This document shows positions 17,924-26,203 of a stretch of 64,000 nt of DNA, in pieces. The stretch's first letter is position 1; every line of letters starts with the position of its first letter. The translations under genes were made by a program, and so were the position numbers. Source of the DNA: JAXDMU01 sp963762435. Its GTDB lineage: Bacteria > Pseudomonadota > Alphaproteobacteria > ATCC43930 > CGMCC-115725. Where the stretch lies: NCBI GenBank assembly GCA_963762435.1, contig CAVXLN010000029.1, forward strand, positions 372,001 through 436,000. The letters are read 5' to 3'. The notes beneath the pieces are model-generated. The model had not been told where the DNA came from, searched no databases, and saw nothing but the letters and a program-made list of their open reading frames with translations.

Positions 17924-18102
17924 CAGAGAGGCTCCGCTGCAGCCGGCATATCCTGCGCTCCGGCCCTTGCGGCGGCAAGAGCATCGGGTCCCGCGCCGCA
18001 GACGCGGTATGCAGCTTTGTGGCACGCAAACTGCGCAAACTTTACCGTCTGGCAACCGACGGGCCGCTAGGGTCCCGGCCTGCATTGAATGTGGGAGTAG
18101 TC

Positions 18103-19092
18103 ATGCGCAGACGAGATTTCATTGCCGCCGGCTGTGCCGCGGCCGCGATCCTGCCTGCCCGGCGCGGCCTGGCCATGCCGCAACCGCAAGTTATCCGGCT
18201 GGGCTTCGTCTATACGCGCAATTCCCAGCTGGGCGCGGGCGCCATCGAGTTCGCCAAGCGGGTCGAGCAGCAATGCGGCGGCCGGCTCCGGGTCGAGCTC
18301 TACCCGTCGAGCTCGACGGGCGGCGAGCTCGAGATGGTCCAGGATGTCGGATCCGGCATTCTCGACATGACCTTCACCTCGAGCGCCGTCTTCTCGGCCA
18401 TCTCGCCCGATCTCAGCATCTTCGACATCCCGTTCCTGTTCCGCGATGTCGGCCATGCCCGCGCCGTGCTCGACAGCGATATCGGCACGGCCGCCTTTGC
18501 CAAGATGGAGCCCAAGGGCATCGTGGGATTGGCCTGGGGCGAGAATGGGCTCCGGCACATCACGACGGCGAGCAAGCCGGTGCGCAGCCCGGCCGATCTC
18601 AAGGGCATCAAGATCCGCGTGCCGCAATCCGAAGTGATGGTCGCGGGCTTCAAGGCGTTCGGCGCCGATGTCCAGTCGCTGGGCTTCCCCGACCTTTATC
18701 CCGCACTGGCGGCCGGCACCTTCCAGGCCCAGGAAAATCCGGTCTCGGTCATCAAATCCGCCAATTTCGACCGAGTGCAGCACTTTCTCTGCCTCACCGG
18801 GCATGTCTATTCGCCGGGTGCCTTGATCATCTCCAAGCGTGCCTTCGACCGGGTCTCCGCCGAGGATCAGCAGGTGATGCGCGCGGCGGCCGTGGTCGGC
18901 GGCCAGGTCTCGCGCGATTTTGCCGACAAGTCCGACAAGAGCGGCATCGACGAGCTGCGCCAGAAGGGCATGACCATCGTCGAGGACGTCGACCGGCCGG
19001 CCTTCGTCGCGGCGCTCGCCGGCGTTTCGGCCGATTTCGACAAGAAGTTCGGCAAGGACAAGATCGATGCCATCCGCAATTTCGGCAAGTAA
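18103..19092 (+). CDS. TRAP-type solute-binding protein (DctP family), orphan
   Basis: The protein has 329 residues from the ATG at 18103, with GGGAG 5-6 bases upstream. A Tat-like signal (MRRRDFIAAG) leads to a DctP fold: GAGAIEFAKRVEQQCGGRLRVELYP, then VPQSEVMVAGFKAFGADVQSLGFPDLYPALAAGTFQAQENP. In that second stretch the arginine and aromatic residues bind a carboxylate group in family members. No DctQ or DctM membrane subunit lies nearby. Instead a chemoreceptor gene starts 13 bases after the stop. It may present an organic acid to that receptor or to a transporter coded elsewhere. Confidence 0.9.
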   Translation: MRRRDFIAAGCAAAAILPARRGLAMPQPQVIRLGFVYTRNSQLGAGAIEFAKRVEQQCGGRLRVELYPSSSTGGELEMVQDVGSGILDMTFTSSAVFSAISPDLSIFDIPFLFRDVGHARAVLDSDIGTAAFAKMEPKGIVGLAWGENGLRHITTASKPVRSPADLKGIKIRVPQSEVMVAGFKAFGADVQSLGFPDLYPALAAGTFQAQENPVSVIKSANFDRVQHFLCLTGHVYSPGALIISKRAFDRVSAEDQQVMRAAAVVGGQVSRDFADKSDKSGIDELRQKGMTIVEDVDRPAFVAALAGVSADFDKKFGKDKIDAIRNFGK

Positions 19093-19105
19093 CGGGAAGC
19101 CCGCC

Positions 19106-21109
19106 ATGTCCTTGATCGCCGCCGCCAATCGAATCAGCCTGAGCGGGCGCGTCATCGGCGGCTTCGGCCTGCTCGTGGCCCTCATCGCCGGCATGTCGAT
19201 CTTCAACGATTTCCGCGTCCGCGATGTCCGTGACAGCGTCGGCCGCATCGGCGCCGCCGCCGCGATCTCGGATACGGCCAGCAATTTCACGCGCGATCTG
19301 CTCGATCTGCGCCGCCAGATGACGAACTATATGCGGACCGCGGCGGCGACCGATCGCGCCGCCTCGCTCTCAGCCTTCCAGCCGGTCGAGCAGGATCTCG
19401 CCAAGCTCAAGGATTCGAGCGGTTCGCGCGGCGAGGCACTCGTCAGCGGCTTCGCGGAGTATCGCGCGGGCTTCGACCGGCTCGATGGCGACCTCAAGAA
19501 GCGGCAGTCGGCCCTCTCCGCCGTGAATGCGGCCGGCGCCCGGCTCGGCAATCTCACCGCCACGCTCGTCCCCGATCTCGTGGCCGGCAAGGAGCCGGCG
19601 GCGGCCCCGGCGCTCAGGCTCGACCGCGCCGCGCAGGCCGTGCTCGCCACCGTCTATCGCTATCTGGCGGCCCGCGCACCCGGCGACATCGATATCATCG
19701 CCGCCGAGCGCGAGCGTATCGGCCGCGAGCTGGATTCACTCAAGGCGGCAGCCCCGGCAGGCGAGGCGCTGGCCCCCATCATGGCGCTGCTGCCGGCGCA
19801 GATCGACAAGTTCCTGGGTGCGGCACAGCAGCTGACCGATGCCGCCAACAGCACGGATGACGACCTCGCTGCCCTGGTCAAGACCGGCCTGAAGCTCGGC
19901 GACGATGCCGACAAGCTGCGCGCCGACTATCACCAGGTCCGCGACGACAGCGTCGATGCCACCATGGCGACGGCCGATCACGTGCTTTCGCTCGGCCTCA
20001 CCGCGTCCATCGCGGGCGTGCTGCTGGGCATCCTGCTTGCAGCCTGCGTGGCGCTCTCGATTTCGGCCCTCATCAAGCGGATCACCAAGGTGATGTCGAG
20101 CCTGGCCGAGGGTCAGCTCGATGTGGCGATTCCCGATACCGACCGGCGCGACCAGATTGGCGCCATGGCCCGGGCGGTCGAGATCTTCAAGCGCAATGCA
20201 ATCCGCATCCGCGAGGTCGAATCCCAGCAGGCCGCCGCCGCCGAGCAGGCCGAGGCAGAGCGCAAATCCGTGCTGGCCGACATGGCGACCCGGCTCGAAG
20301 GCACGGTCAAGAGCATCGCCCAATCGGTCATGCAGTCCGCGACCGCGATGCGCACCAGCGCCTCCACCATGAGCGACGCGGCCGAGCGGACGAAGCTCCG
20401 CTCCTCGGCCGTGGCAGCGGCCTCCGAGCAAGCGTCCGTCAATGTCCAGACCGTGGCGTCCGCTGCCGAGGAGCTCGCCTCCTCGATCAACGAGATCGGC
20501 CGGCAGGCGCAGAGTTCCGCCGCGATCGCGGCGCGCGCCGCTTCGCAGGCCGCCGACACCAGTACGACCATGGCGAGCCTGTCCGGTGCCGCCGACCGGA
20601 TCGGCGAGGTCGTCCGCCTCATCAACGACATCGCGTCGCAGACCAATCTCCTGGCCTTGAACGCCACGATCGAGGCCGCCCGCGCCGGCGATGCCGGCAA
20701 GGGTTTCGCGGTCGTGGCGTCCGAGGTCAAGAACCTGGCCGGCCAGACCGCGCGGGCGACCGAAGAGATCGCGGCCCAGATCTCCGCCATCCAGGAGGAG
20801 ACCAAGCTCGCGGCCACGGCGATCAAGGGTATCGAAGGCGTCATCACCGAGATCAACGACATCGCCGCCACGACGGCCAATGCCGTCGATCAGCAGAGCG
20901 GCGCCACCTCGGAGATCGCCCGCAACGTCCAGCAGGCGGCCCTCGGGACGGACGAGGTCTCGAGCAACATCACCGGCGTGCTCGAAGCGGCGGCCGAGAC
21001 CGGCGTGCATGCCCGCACTGCACTCGACAATTCCGACCAACTGTCAGAGCAGGCCGGCAATCTCGAGCAGGCGGTGCAATCCTTCCTGGATGGCATCCGG
21101 GCGGCGTAA
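19106..21109 (+). CDS. Methyl-accepting chemotaxis protein
   Basis: This 667-residue protein has a first membrane helix near residues 10-32, a long mostly helical periplasmic domain of about 260 residues, and a second helix near 293-320. A HAMP segment follows (KRITKVMSSLAEGQLDVAIPD...DQIGAMARAVEIFKR). The signalling domain contains the conserved hairpin tip VRLINDIASQTNLLALNATI near 501-520. It senses a ligand and controls CheA. The size of the sensor domain fits a helical-bimodular type. The ATG follows GGGAAG. The close spacing after the TRAP binding protein points to a shared transcript and possibly to ligand delivery by that protein. Confidence 0.95.
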   Translation: MSLIAAANRISLSGRVIGGFGLLVALIAGMSIFNDFRVRDVRDSVGRIGAAAAISDTASNFTRDLLDLRRQMTNYMRTAAATDRAASLSAFQPVEQDLAKLKDSSGSRGEALVSGFAEYRAGFDRLDGDLKKRQSALSAVNAAGARLGNLTATLVPDLVAGKEPAAAPALRLDRAAQAVLATVYRYLAARAPGDIDIIAAERERIGRELDSLKAAAPAGEALAPIMALLPAQIDKFLGAAQQLTDAANSTDDDLAALVKTGLKLGDDADKLRADYHQVRDDSVDATMATADHVLSLGLTASIAGVLLGILLAACVALSISALIKRITKVMSSLAEGQLDVAIPDTDRRDQIGAMARAVEIFKRNAIRIREVESQQAAAAEQAEAERKSVLADMATRLEGTVKSIAQSVMQSATAMRTSASTMSDAAERTKLRSSAVAAASEQASVNVQTVASAAEELASSINEIGRQAQSSAAIAARAASQAADTSTTMASLSGAADRIGEVVRLINDIASQTNLLALNATIEAARAGDAGKGFAVVASEVKNLAGQTARATEEIAAQISAIQEETKLAATAIKGIEGVITEINDIAATTANAVDQQSGATSEIARNVQQAALGTDEVSSNITGVLEAAAETGVHARTALDNSDQLSEQAGNLEQAVQSFLDGIRAA

Positions 21110-21138
21110 AGCGTTGCTGTTTTGAGAGAAAATGTTGG

Positions 21139-21165
21139 GGTGGGGCGGGCATCCCGCCCGCCCCA
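21139..21165. terminator. GC-rich hairpin between convergent genes
   Basis: GTGGGGCGGGC and its exact complement flank a five-base loop between the stops of the chemoreceptor and the peroxiredoxin. The T-run is weak on the plus side, while the minus side runs into CAACATTTTC. It likely acts as a two-way terminator. Confidence 0.55.
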
Positions 21166-21178
21166 CTCTCCATCCCGG

Positions 21179-21730
21179 CTAGTCGTTCTTGACGGCGCCC
21201 AGCTTCCTGACCTCGGCGAGCGTGTTCTCGACATGCTTGTCGGGGTCGGAACTCTGATAGACATAAGCGATCTTCCCGGTCGGCGCGATCACGTAGGACA
21301 CGCGATCCGACACGCCGCCGACCAGCGGCATGCGGACGAGCACCAAATCATAGGCGCGGATCACCTTGAGGTCCGGGTCGGCCGCGACCGGGAATTTGGC
21401 CGAGCATTCCTTCGTCGAGAATTCATGCAGCGTGCCGATCGAATCGGCCGACATGCCGATCAGCGTCGCCCCGGCGGCGGCGTACTGGTCGGCCGCCTCG
21501 GCGAATTCATGCGCCTCGATCGTGCAGCCGGAGGTGAAGGCCTTCGGGAAGAAATAGAGCACGACCGGCCCCTTCTTCAGCAAATCCGCCAGCGAGAAGG
21601 AGAATTCCTTGCCGCCGACCGCCGCCTGGGCCGTGAAATCGGGCGCGGCGTCGCCGGGCTTCAGCTCGGCAAAGGACGGCGTGGCGACGAGGCACCCGAA
21701 GGCGAGGGCAGCGGCAGCGAGGCGGGTCAT
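21179..21730 (-). CDS. Exported peroxiredoxin (PrxQ/BCP-like)
   Basis: The protein has 183 residues from the ATG at 21730, with GGGAGATTCGGA upstream; an in-frame ATG further out at 21796 lacks this site. A Sec signal peptide ends near PSFA (20). The AhpC/TSA domain has FFPKAFTSGC with the peroxidatic cysteine C69. A second cysteine, C109 in TKECS, lies 40 residues on instead of the five-residue spacing of many PrxQ enzymes. It reduces peroxides in the periplasm. The C69/C109 pair may form the disulfide. It is convergent with the chemoreceptor gene. Confidence 0.9.
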   Translation of the reverse strand: MTRLAAAALAFGCLVATPSFAELKPGDAAPDFTAQAAVGGKEFSFSLADLLKKGPVVLYFFPKAFTSGCTIEAHEFAEAADQYAAAGATLIGMSADSIGTLHEFSTKECSAKFPVAADPDLKVIRAYDLVLVRMPLVGGVSDRVSYVIAPTGKIAYVYQSSDPDKHVENTLAEVRKLGAVKND

Positions 21731-21817
21731 TCCGAATCTCCCAAGAATCGCAGGAATGCTTATCATGGGTAGAATAATCTGGCTACGATGCATCATGACG
21801 CCAGGCGGCCGCTCTCA

Positions 21818-21847
21818 TTGACGTGATATCCATCCTGCTGTTAGCAT
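21818..21847 (+). promoter_or_regulatory. Candidate promoter for the ACT-cimA operon
   Basis: TTGACG at 21818-21823 and TAGCAT at 21842-21847 are separated by 18 bases. Transcription would start at about 21853-21855, that is, at or next to the ATG of a short leader reading frame. Confidence 0.4.
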
Positions 21848-21854
21848 CTGCGGC

Positions 21855-21989
21855 ATGACTGAGCTGGTGCTCATACCCCAGGCGGGGCTGCGAATTATGC
21901 GCCCGATCCTTCGCCAGGATCGGGTTGCGGAATCGTGCCTTTTTGCCTTTCGGGAGCGCCATCATGTCCACGGGACAAGCTCGTACTGA
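21855..21989 (+). other. Possible leader peptide and hairpin ahead of the citramalate synthase operon
   Basis: A 44-codon frame starts with MTELVLIPQAGLRIMRPIL, where 8 of the first 19 residues are Leu, Ile or Val, including the rare codons ATA and ATT. It overlaps the start of the ACT-like gene. A perfect 9-base-pair hairpin (CCCGATCCT at 21902-21910 with AGGATCGGG at 21916-21924) lies inside it, and a run of five T lies near 21940. If transcription starts at about 21854 the frame would be leaderless, as in rhizobial trpL. Translation is not shown; this could be chance. Confidence 0.3.
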
Positions 21990-22254
21990 CGTCATCACCG
22001 CCTGCTATGCCGTGCGCGCCGCGGCCGAAGCCGGCATCCTTTCCCGCCTGATCGAACTCTTCGCCAAGCGTAATCTCGTGCCCGCCTCCGTGCAGGCGCG
22101 GCTGACCGGGGCCGCGCGCGACACGCTGTCGGTCGATCTTCAGATCGATGAGCTCGAACCCGCCCTTGCCGAGATCATCGCGGAAACCATCCGCTCGATG
22201 GTCTCGGTCGAGCGTGTGCTGCTGACACCGCTGCTCGCCGCCGACGCGGCCTGA
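21964..22254 (+). CDS. Small ACT-like protein ahead of citramalate synthase
   Basis: The protein has 96 residues, with a GGGAGCG ribosome-binding site. The pattern AEAGILSRLIELFAKRNLVP...LSVDLQIDELEPALAEIIAETIRSMVSVERVLL resembles the ACT fold of the acetolactate synthase regulatory subunit (IlvH/IlvN): a first strand-helix with AxPGVLxRVxxLFxxRGxN wording, then a second strand and a helix. It ends 3 bases before the cimA start, so the two are translated together. A role as an amino-acid-sensing subunit for citramalate synthase or for acetolactate synthase is likely by context but unproven. Confidence 0.65.
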   Translation: MSTGQARTDVITACYAVRAAAEAGILSRLIELFAKRNLVPASVQARLTGAARDTLSVDLQIDELEPALAEIIAETIRSMVSVERVLLTPLLAADAA

Positions 22255-22257
22255 GCC

Positions 22258-23835
22258 ATGCCCCGCCTTTATCTCTACGACACGACGCTCCGCGACGGGG
22301 CGCAGACGCTGGGCGTCGATTTCTCACTCGCCGACAAGCGCGCGCTGGCGTTGGCGCTCGATGCGATGGGCATCGATTATATCGAGGCCGGCTGGCCCGG
22401 CGCCAACCCGACCGACAGCGCCTTCTTCGCCGAGCCGCCGCTACTCGGCCAAGCCAAGCTGACCGCCTTCGGCATGACCCGCCGTGCCGGCGCCGGCACG
22501 GGCCAGGATGCCGGCCTCAAAGCCGTGCTCGCCGCGGGGACGGCCGGCGTCTGTCTCGTCGGCAAGAGCTGGGATTTCCAGGTGACGGAGCTGCTGGGCG
22601 CGACCCTGCCCGAGAATATCGACATGATCGGCGAGTCCTTGGCCCATGTCGTCTCGGCCGGGCGCGAGGCGCTCTTCGATGCCGAGCATTTCTTCGACGG
22701 CTACAAGGCGAACCCCGGCTACGCGCTCGACTGCCTCAAATCGGCGCTCGACGCGGGTGCCCGCTGGCTCGTGCTGTGCGACACCAATGGCGGCACGCTG
22801 CCGCACGAGATCGAACGCATCGTGGGATCCGTCGCCGAGGCCATTCCCGGCGGCCGGCTCGGCATCCATTGCCATAACGACACCGGCAACGCCGTCGCCA
22901 ACTCGCTGGCCGCCGTGCGCGCCGGCGCCCGCCAGATCCAGGGCACGCTCAACGGGTTGGGCGAGCGCTGCGGCAATGCCGATCTCGTGACATTGATCCC
23001 GACGCTGATGCTGAAGCTGGGATTCGAGCTTGGCGTCACCACCGACGGGCTGAAGCAGCTGACGCATCTCTCGCATCTGGCCGACGAGCGGCTCAACCGT
23101 TTGCCGGACCCCAAGGCGCCCTATGTCGGATCCCGCGCCTTCGCGCATAAGGGCGGGCTCCACGTCTCGGCGATCGCCAAGGATACGCGCAGCTACGAGC
23201 ATGTGGCGCCCGAAGCGATCGGCAATGTCCGCCACATCCTGGTCTCTGACCAGGCCGGCCGCGCCAACATCCTGGCCCGCCTCGCCGAGCTCGGTCTCGC
23301 CGTCGACCGCGACGATCCGCGCATCCTCGAGCTCGTCGATCTCGTCAAGGAGCGCGAGGCGGCCGGCTACGCCTATGAGAATGCCGACGCCAGCTTCGAG
23401 CTTCTGGCCAAGCGCCGGCTCGGCTTGGGCGCCGGCGATTTCTTCCGGCTGATGCGCTTCCGCGTCATCGACGAGCGGGTGCGTGACGCCGCCGGCAACA
23501 TCGAGACTCTGTCCGAGGCGAGCGTCGAGCTCGAGATCGCGGGCCGTCCCGCCATGGTCGTAGCGCGTGGCAACGGACCGGTCGAGGCGCTCGATACCGC
23601 AATCCGCCGGGCACTCGAGCCGGTCTATCCCGCCCTCCACGGCGTCCGCCTCACCGACTACAAGGTGCGCATCCTGACGCCGGAGGCCGGCACCCGCGCC
23701 GTCACCCGCGTGATGATCGAGAGCAAGGATGCCGACGACCATCGCTGGTGCACGATCGGCGTCGCCGAGAACATCATCGACGCCTCGTACCGGGCGCTGG
23801 AGGACAGCCTCGTCTACCGGCTGATGCGGGGGTAG
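22258..23835 (+). CDS. cimA: Citramalate synthase
   Basis: This 525-residue member of the HMGL/isopropylmalate synthase family starts YLYDTTLRDGAQTLGVDFSLADK. It has the metal-site HCHNDTGNAVANSLAAVRAGA near residue 205 and ends in a LeuA-type regulatory domain (about 400-520). The length and the phrase GWPGANPTDSAFF match the CimA group rather than LeuA. The enzyme joins acetyl-CoA to pyruvate to give citramalate, which feeds isoleucine synthesis without threonine. The small ACT-like gene immediately upstream and the Ile-rich leader frame are consistent with control by isoleucine. Confidence 0.9.
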   Translation: MPRLYLYDTTLRDGAQTLGVDFSLADKRALALALDAMGIDYIEAGWPGANPTDSAFFAEPPLLGQAKLTAFGMTRRAGAGTGQDAGLKAVLAAGTAGVCLVGKSWDFQVTELLGATLPENIDMIGESLAHVVSAGREALFDAEHFFDGYKANPGYALDCLKSALDAGARWLVLCDTNGGTLPHEIERIVGSVAEAIPGGRLGIHCHNDTGNAVANSLAAVRAGARQIQGTLNGLGERCGNADLVTLIPTLMLKLGFELGVTTDGLKQLTHLSHLADERLNRLPDPKAPYVGSRAFAHKGGLHVSAIAKDTRSYEHVAPEAIGNVRHILVSDQAGRANILARLAELGLAVDRDDPRILELVDLVKEREAAGYAYENADASFELLAKRRLGLGAGDFFRLMRFRVIDERVRDAAGNIETLSEASVELEIAGRPAMVVARGNGPVEALDTAIRRALEPVYPALHGVRLTDYKVRILTPEAGTRAVTRVMIESKDADDHRWCTIGVAENIIDASYRALEDSLVYRLMRG

Positions 23836-23932
23836 AGCGACTTACCCAAAGGCAGAATCCAACAGGGATTGACCGGTCGGCCGCCGTCGTGTTCCTTATT
23901 CGTACACATTTATGGAACGAGGAGGTGGAGCG

Positions 23933-24518
23933 GTGGAGACGGAGCGGGATCGCGAGATCCTCGAGCAACTGGCCGAGTTCGGCATGGAGGTCGCGGCTGC
24001 GCTCAAGGCGCAGATCGTGGCCGCCAGCGATGCCGACTGCGCCGATCGCCTGAGCCTCGCCTTCACGCGCATCGCCCGTTCGATCCGCCAGACGCTGGCC
24101 TTCAAGGCGAAGCTTGCCGAGATGGCGGCGAAGAGTGCCGAGAAACGCCACGCGAAAGAGCGCGAGCAGTCGATCGAGAACGTCCCGCCTCCGCGTCAAG
24201 AAGCACCAGGTCGCCCGCGATGTCGCCCTGATGGTCGAGGCCACATCGGAACCCGAGAGCCTGTTGACCGATCTACACGAACGTCTGATGGATCCGGACA
24301 TCGAGGACGAACTCCTCACCATCCGGGTCGGGGATGTCATCATCGGCCTCTGCGACGAGCTCGGAATCCCCGTCGAGCTGTCGGTCTGGCAGGACAAGGG
24401 CTGGTTCCTGAACGAGGACCGGCCGAGGCCGGAGCCGCCGCCTCGGCCGGCGCCACGCCTTGGCATACCGCCCCATGAGTGGAACCGGCAGCGCTATCAC
24501 ACGCCGCCCGACGGGTGA
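23933..24518 (+). pseudogene. Hypothetical protein split by a frameshift
   Basis: A strong AGGAGG site lies 7 bases before the GTG at 23933. The first frame gives a helical, charged protein (DREILEQLAEFGMEVAAALKAQ ... KEREQSIE). Past about 24175 the sensible protein continues one frame over as LRVKKHQVARDVALMVEA, then LLTDLHERLMDPDIEDELLTIRV and a proline-rich end at 24518. Removing one base between about 24170 and 24195 joins the halves into about 194 residues. I do not recognise the family. It may be a true pseudogene or an assembly error. It could also be two overlapping genes, but the second half has no start site of its own. Confidence 0.65.
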
Positions 24519-24527
24519 CCGAGCCTC

Positions 24528-24732
24528 ATACCCTCACCCCGACTCTCTCCCGCCGGGCGGGAGAGGGAGGAGCGCAATTCAACCCCTCTACCGCCCGGCG
24601 GGAGAGGGAGGGGCCCATCGCGTTTAGCGATGGGAGGGTGAGGGCTATGCGCGATGCGCTTCAACACCTCGCGCAGACCCTCACCCGCTTCGCTAACGCC
24701 CAGCACCCTCTCCCGCCAGGCGGGCGAGGGTT
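24528..24732. repeat. Palindromic intergenic repeat, family 1, copy B
   Basis: Three or more modules of the CCCTCTCCCGCC / GGCGGGAGAGGG type, with flanking CCCTCACCC boxes, fill the gap before the dehydrogenase gene. This is the largest of the three copies. Confidence 0.85.
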
Positions 24733-24744
24733 GATTCCGCTCGC

Positions 24745-25737
24745 CTACTCGACCTTCCGCCACGGCTTCTCCAGCACCGCCGGGTTCAGCACCCGCACCG
24801 GCGAGCCCGCGAGCCAGGCCAGCACATCCTCGACCGTGTCGCCATAGAACACGGCATAGCTCTCGCGCGCGACGAAGCCCAGATGCGGCGACAGGACCGT
24901 GTTCGGCAGGCCGCGCAGCGGATGGTCGGCCGGCAGCGGCTCCTTGTCATAGACATCGAGCCCGGCGCCGGCGATGCGGCGGTCCTTGAGGGCGGCGATG
25001 AGGGCGGCCTCCTCCACGATCGGCCCGCGCGAGGTGTTGATGAGATAGGCTGTCGGCTTCATCAGCCCGAGCTCGGCGGCACCCACCAGCCCGCGCGTCC
25101 GGTCGGACAGCACCAGATGGATGCTCAGCACATCGGCACTCTTGAAGAGCTCGTTCCGCTCGACCCGGCGCACGCCGGCGGCCGCGGCCTTCTCGTCGGT
25201 CAGATTCTCGCTCCAGGCGATCGTCTCCATGCCGAAGGCGCGGCCGATGGCGCCCATCCGGCTGCCCAGCCGTCCTGCCCCCAGGAGACCCAGCACCTTG
25301 CCGTGGAGCGTGGTGCCGATCGTGCTCTGCCAGCCGCCCTTGCGCATGCCGGCATCCTCCTGGGCCAGATGCCGCACGCTCGCCAGCACCAGCGCCCAGG
25401 CGAGCTCGATGGTCGCATATTCAGTCCCGCCGCCGCCCGTATGGCTGATCACGATGCCATGGTCGGTCGCGGCTTGCGTGTCGAGCGACGGGCTGCGCCC
25501 ACCCGTCAGCGTCAACAGCTTGAGGTTCGGCAGCGCCTCGATAAGGGTGCCGGGGAACGGCGTGCGCTCGCGCATCAGGCAGACGATGTCGAAGGGCTGG
25601 AGTGCTGCCTGCGCCGCTTCGAGCGAGCCGAAGGCATGGTCGAACACGGTGATCTCGGCTTTCTCCCGGAGCTTCGACCAATCGGCAAGCTCCAGGGCGG
25701 CACGCTGGTAATCATCGAGAATGGCAAGCTTGAGCAT
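24745..25737 (-). CDS. D-2-hydroxyacid dehydrogenase family protein
   Basis: This 330-residue protein has the NAD-binding motif KVLGLLGAGRLGSRMGAIGRAFGM near residue 150. The catalytic arginine is in NTSRGPIV, the glutamate in GAGLDVYDKEPLP, and the histidine in LSPHLGF. It resembles phosphoglycerate dehydrogenase-like enzymes that lack the ACT regulatory domain. It oxidises or reduces a D-2-hydroxyacid, substrate unknown. It follows the thioesterase gene by 3 bases and is in the same operon. Confidence 0.9.
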   Translation of the reverse strand: MLKLAILDDYQRAALELADWSKLREKAEITVFDHAFGSLEAAQAALQPFDIVCLMRERTPFPGTLIEALPNLKLLTLTGGRSPSLDTQAATDHGIVISHTGGGGTEYATIELAWALVLASVRHLAQEDAGMRKGGWQSTIGTTLHGKVLGLLGAGRLGSRMGAIGRAFGMETIAWSENLTDEKAAAAGVRRVERNELFKSADVLSIHLVLSDRTRGLVGAAELGLMKPTAYLINTSRGPIVEEAALIAALKDRRIAGAGLDVYDKEPLPADHPLRGLPNTVLSPHLGFVARESYAVFYGDTVEDVLAWLAGSPVRVLNPAVLEKPWRKVE

Positions 25738-25740
25738 GAT

Positions 25741-26142
25741 CTATGGAGTCTCTTGCGGTACGGGGCGGGGACGGCCATCGGCGTCGATGGCGACGAAGGT
25801 GAAGATGGCCTGGGTCACGCGCATGACCTCATCATGCTCGCGCGGCGGGCGCCAGGCCTCGACCGCGATCTTCATCGAGGTGCGGCCGACGCTCATGACC
25901 CGGGCATAGAGGCTGACCTCGTCGCCGACCTGGACCGGCGACAGGAACGACATGCCGTCGACCGAGACGGTGGCGCAGCGCCCGCGCGCCCGGCGGGCAG
26001 CCGCATTGCCGGCGGCCAGATCCATCTGCGCCATCAGCCAGCCGCCGAAGATGTCGCCCGCCGGATTCGTGTCGGACGGCATGGCGATGGCGCGGATCAT
26101 CGGCATCTCGACCGGCAGAGCCGGCCGCTCGGCAGGGTCCAT
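25741..26142 (-). CDS. Acyl-CoA thioesterase, YciA-like
   Basis: The protein has 133 residues from the ATG at 26142, with GGGAG upstream. The single hotdog domain carries the YciA signature MPSDTNPAGDIFGGWLMAQMDLAAG, in which the aspartate of GDIFGGW is catalytic in relatives. It hydrolyses acyl-CoA to free acid and CoA in the cytoplasm. It lies between the dehydrogenase and livF, all on the minus strand. Confidence 0.9.
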   Translation of the reverse strand: MDPAERPALPVEMPMIRAIAMPSDTNPAGDIFGGWLMAQMDLAAGNAAARRARGRCATVSVDGMSFLSPVQVGDEVSLYARVMSVGRTSMKIAVEAWRPPREHDEVMRVTQAIFTFVAIDADGRPRPVPQETP

Positions 26143-26203
26143 GATGTGCTCCCTCAAACACTTGGCCGCAGCCTCGCGCGATGGCAGGTCGAACGCAACC
26201 CAA

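Noticed and set aside
23892..23906. LexA-like GTTC-N7-GTAC before the gene at 23933
   Set aside because: One mismatch to the alphaproteobacterial GTTC-N7-GTTC box and no SOS-type gene downstream.
24114..24518. Independent second gene downstream of 23933
   Set aside because: Its first 20 codons are arginine/serine-rich noise and it has no ribosome-binding site; the protein-like part fits as the continuation of the frameshifted gene.
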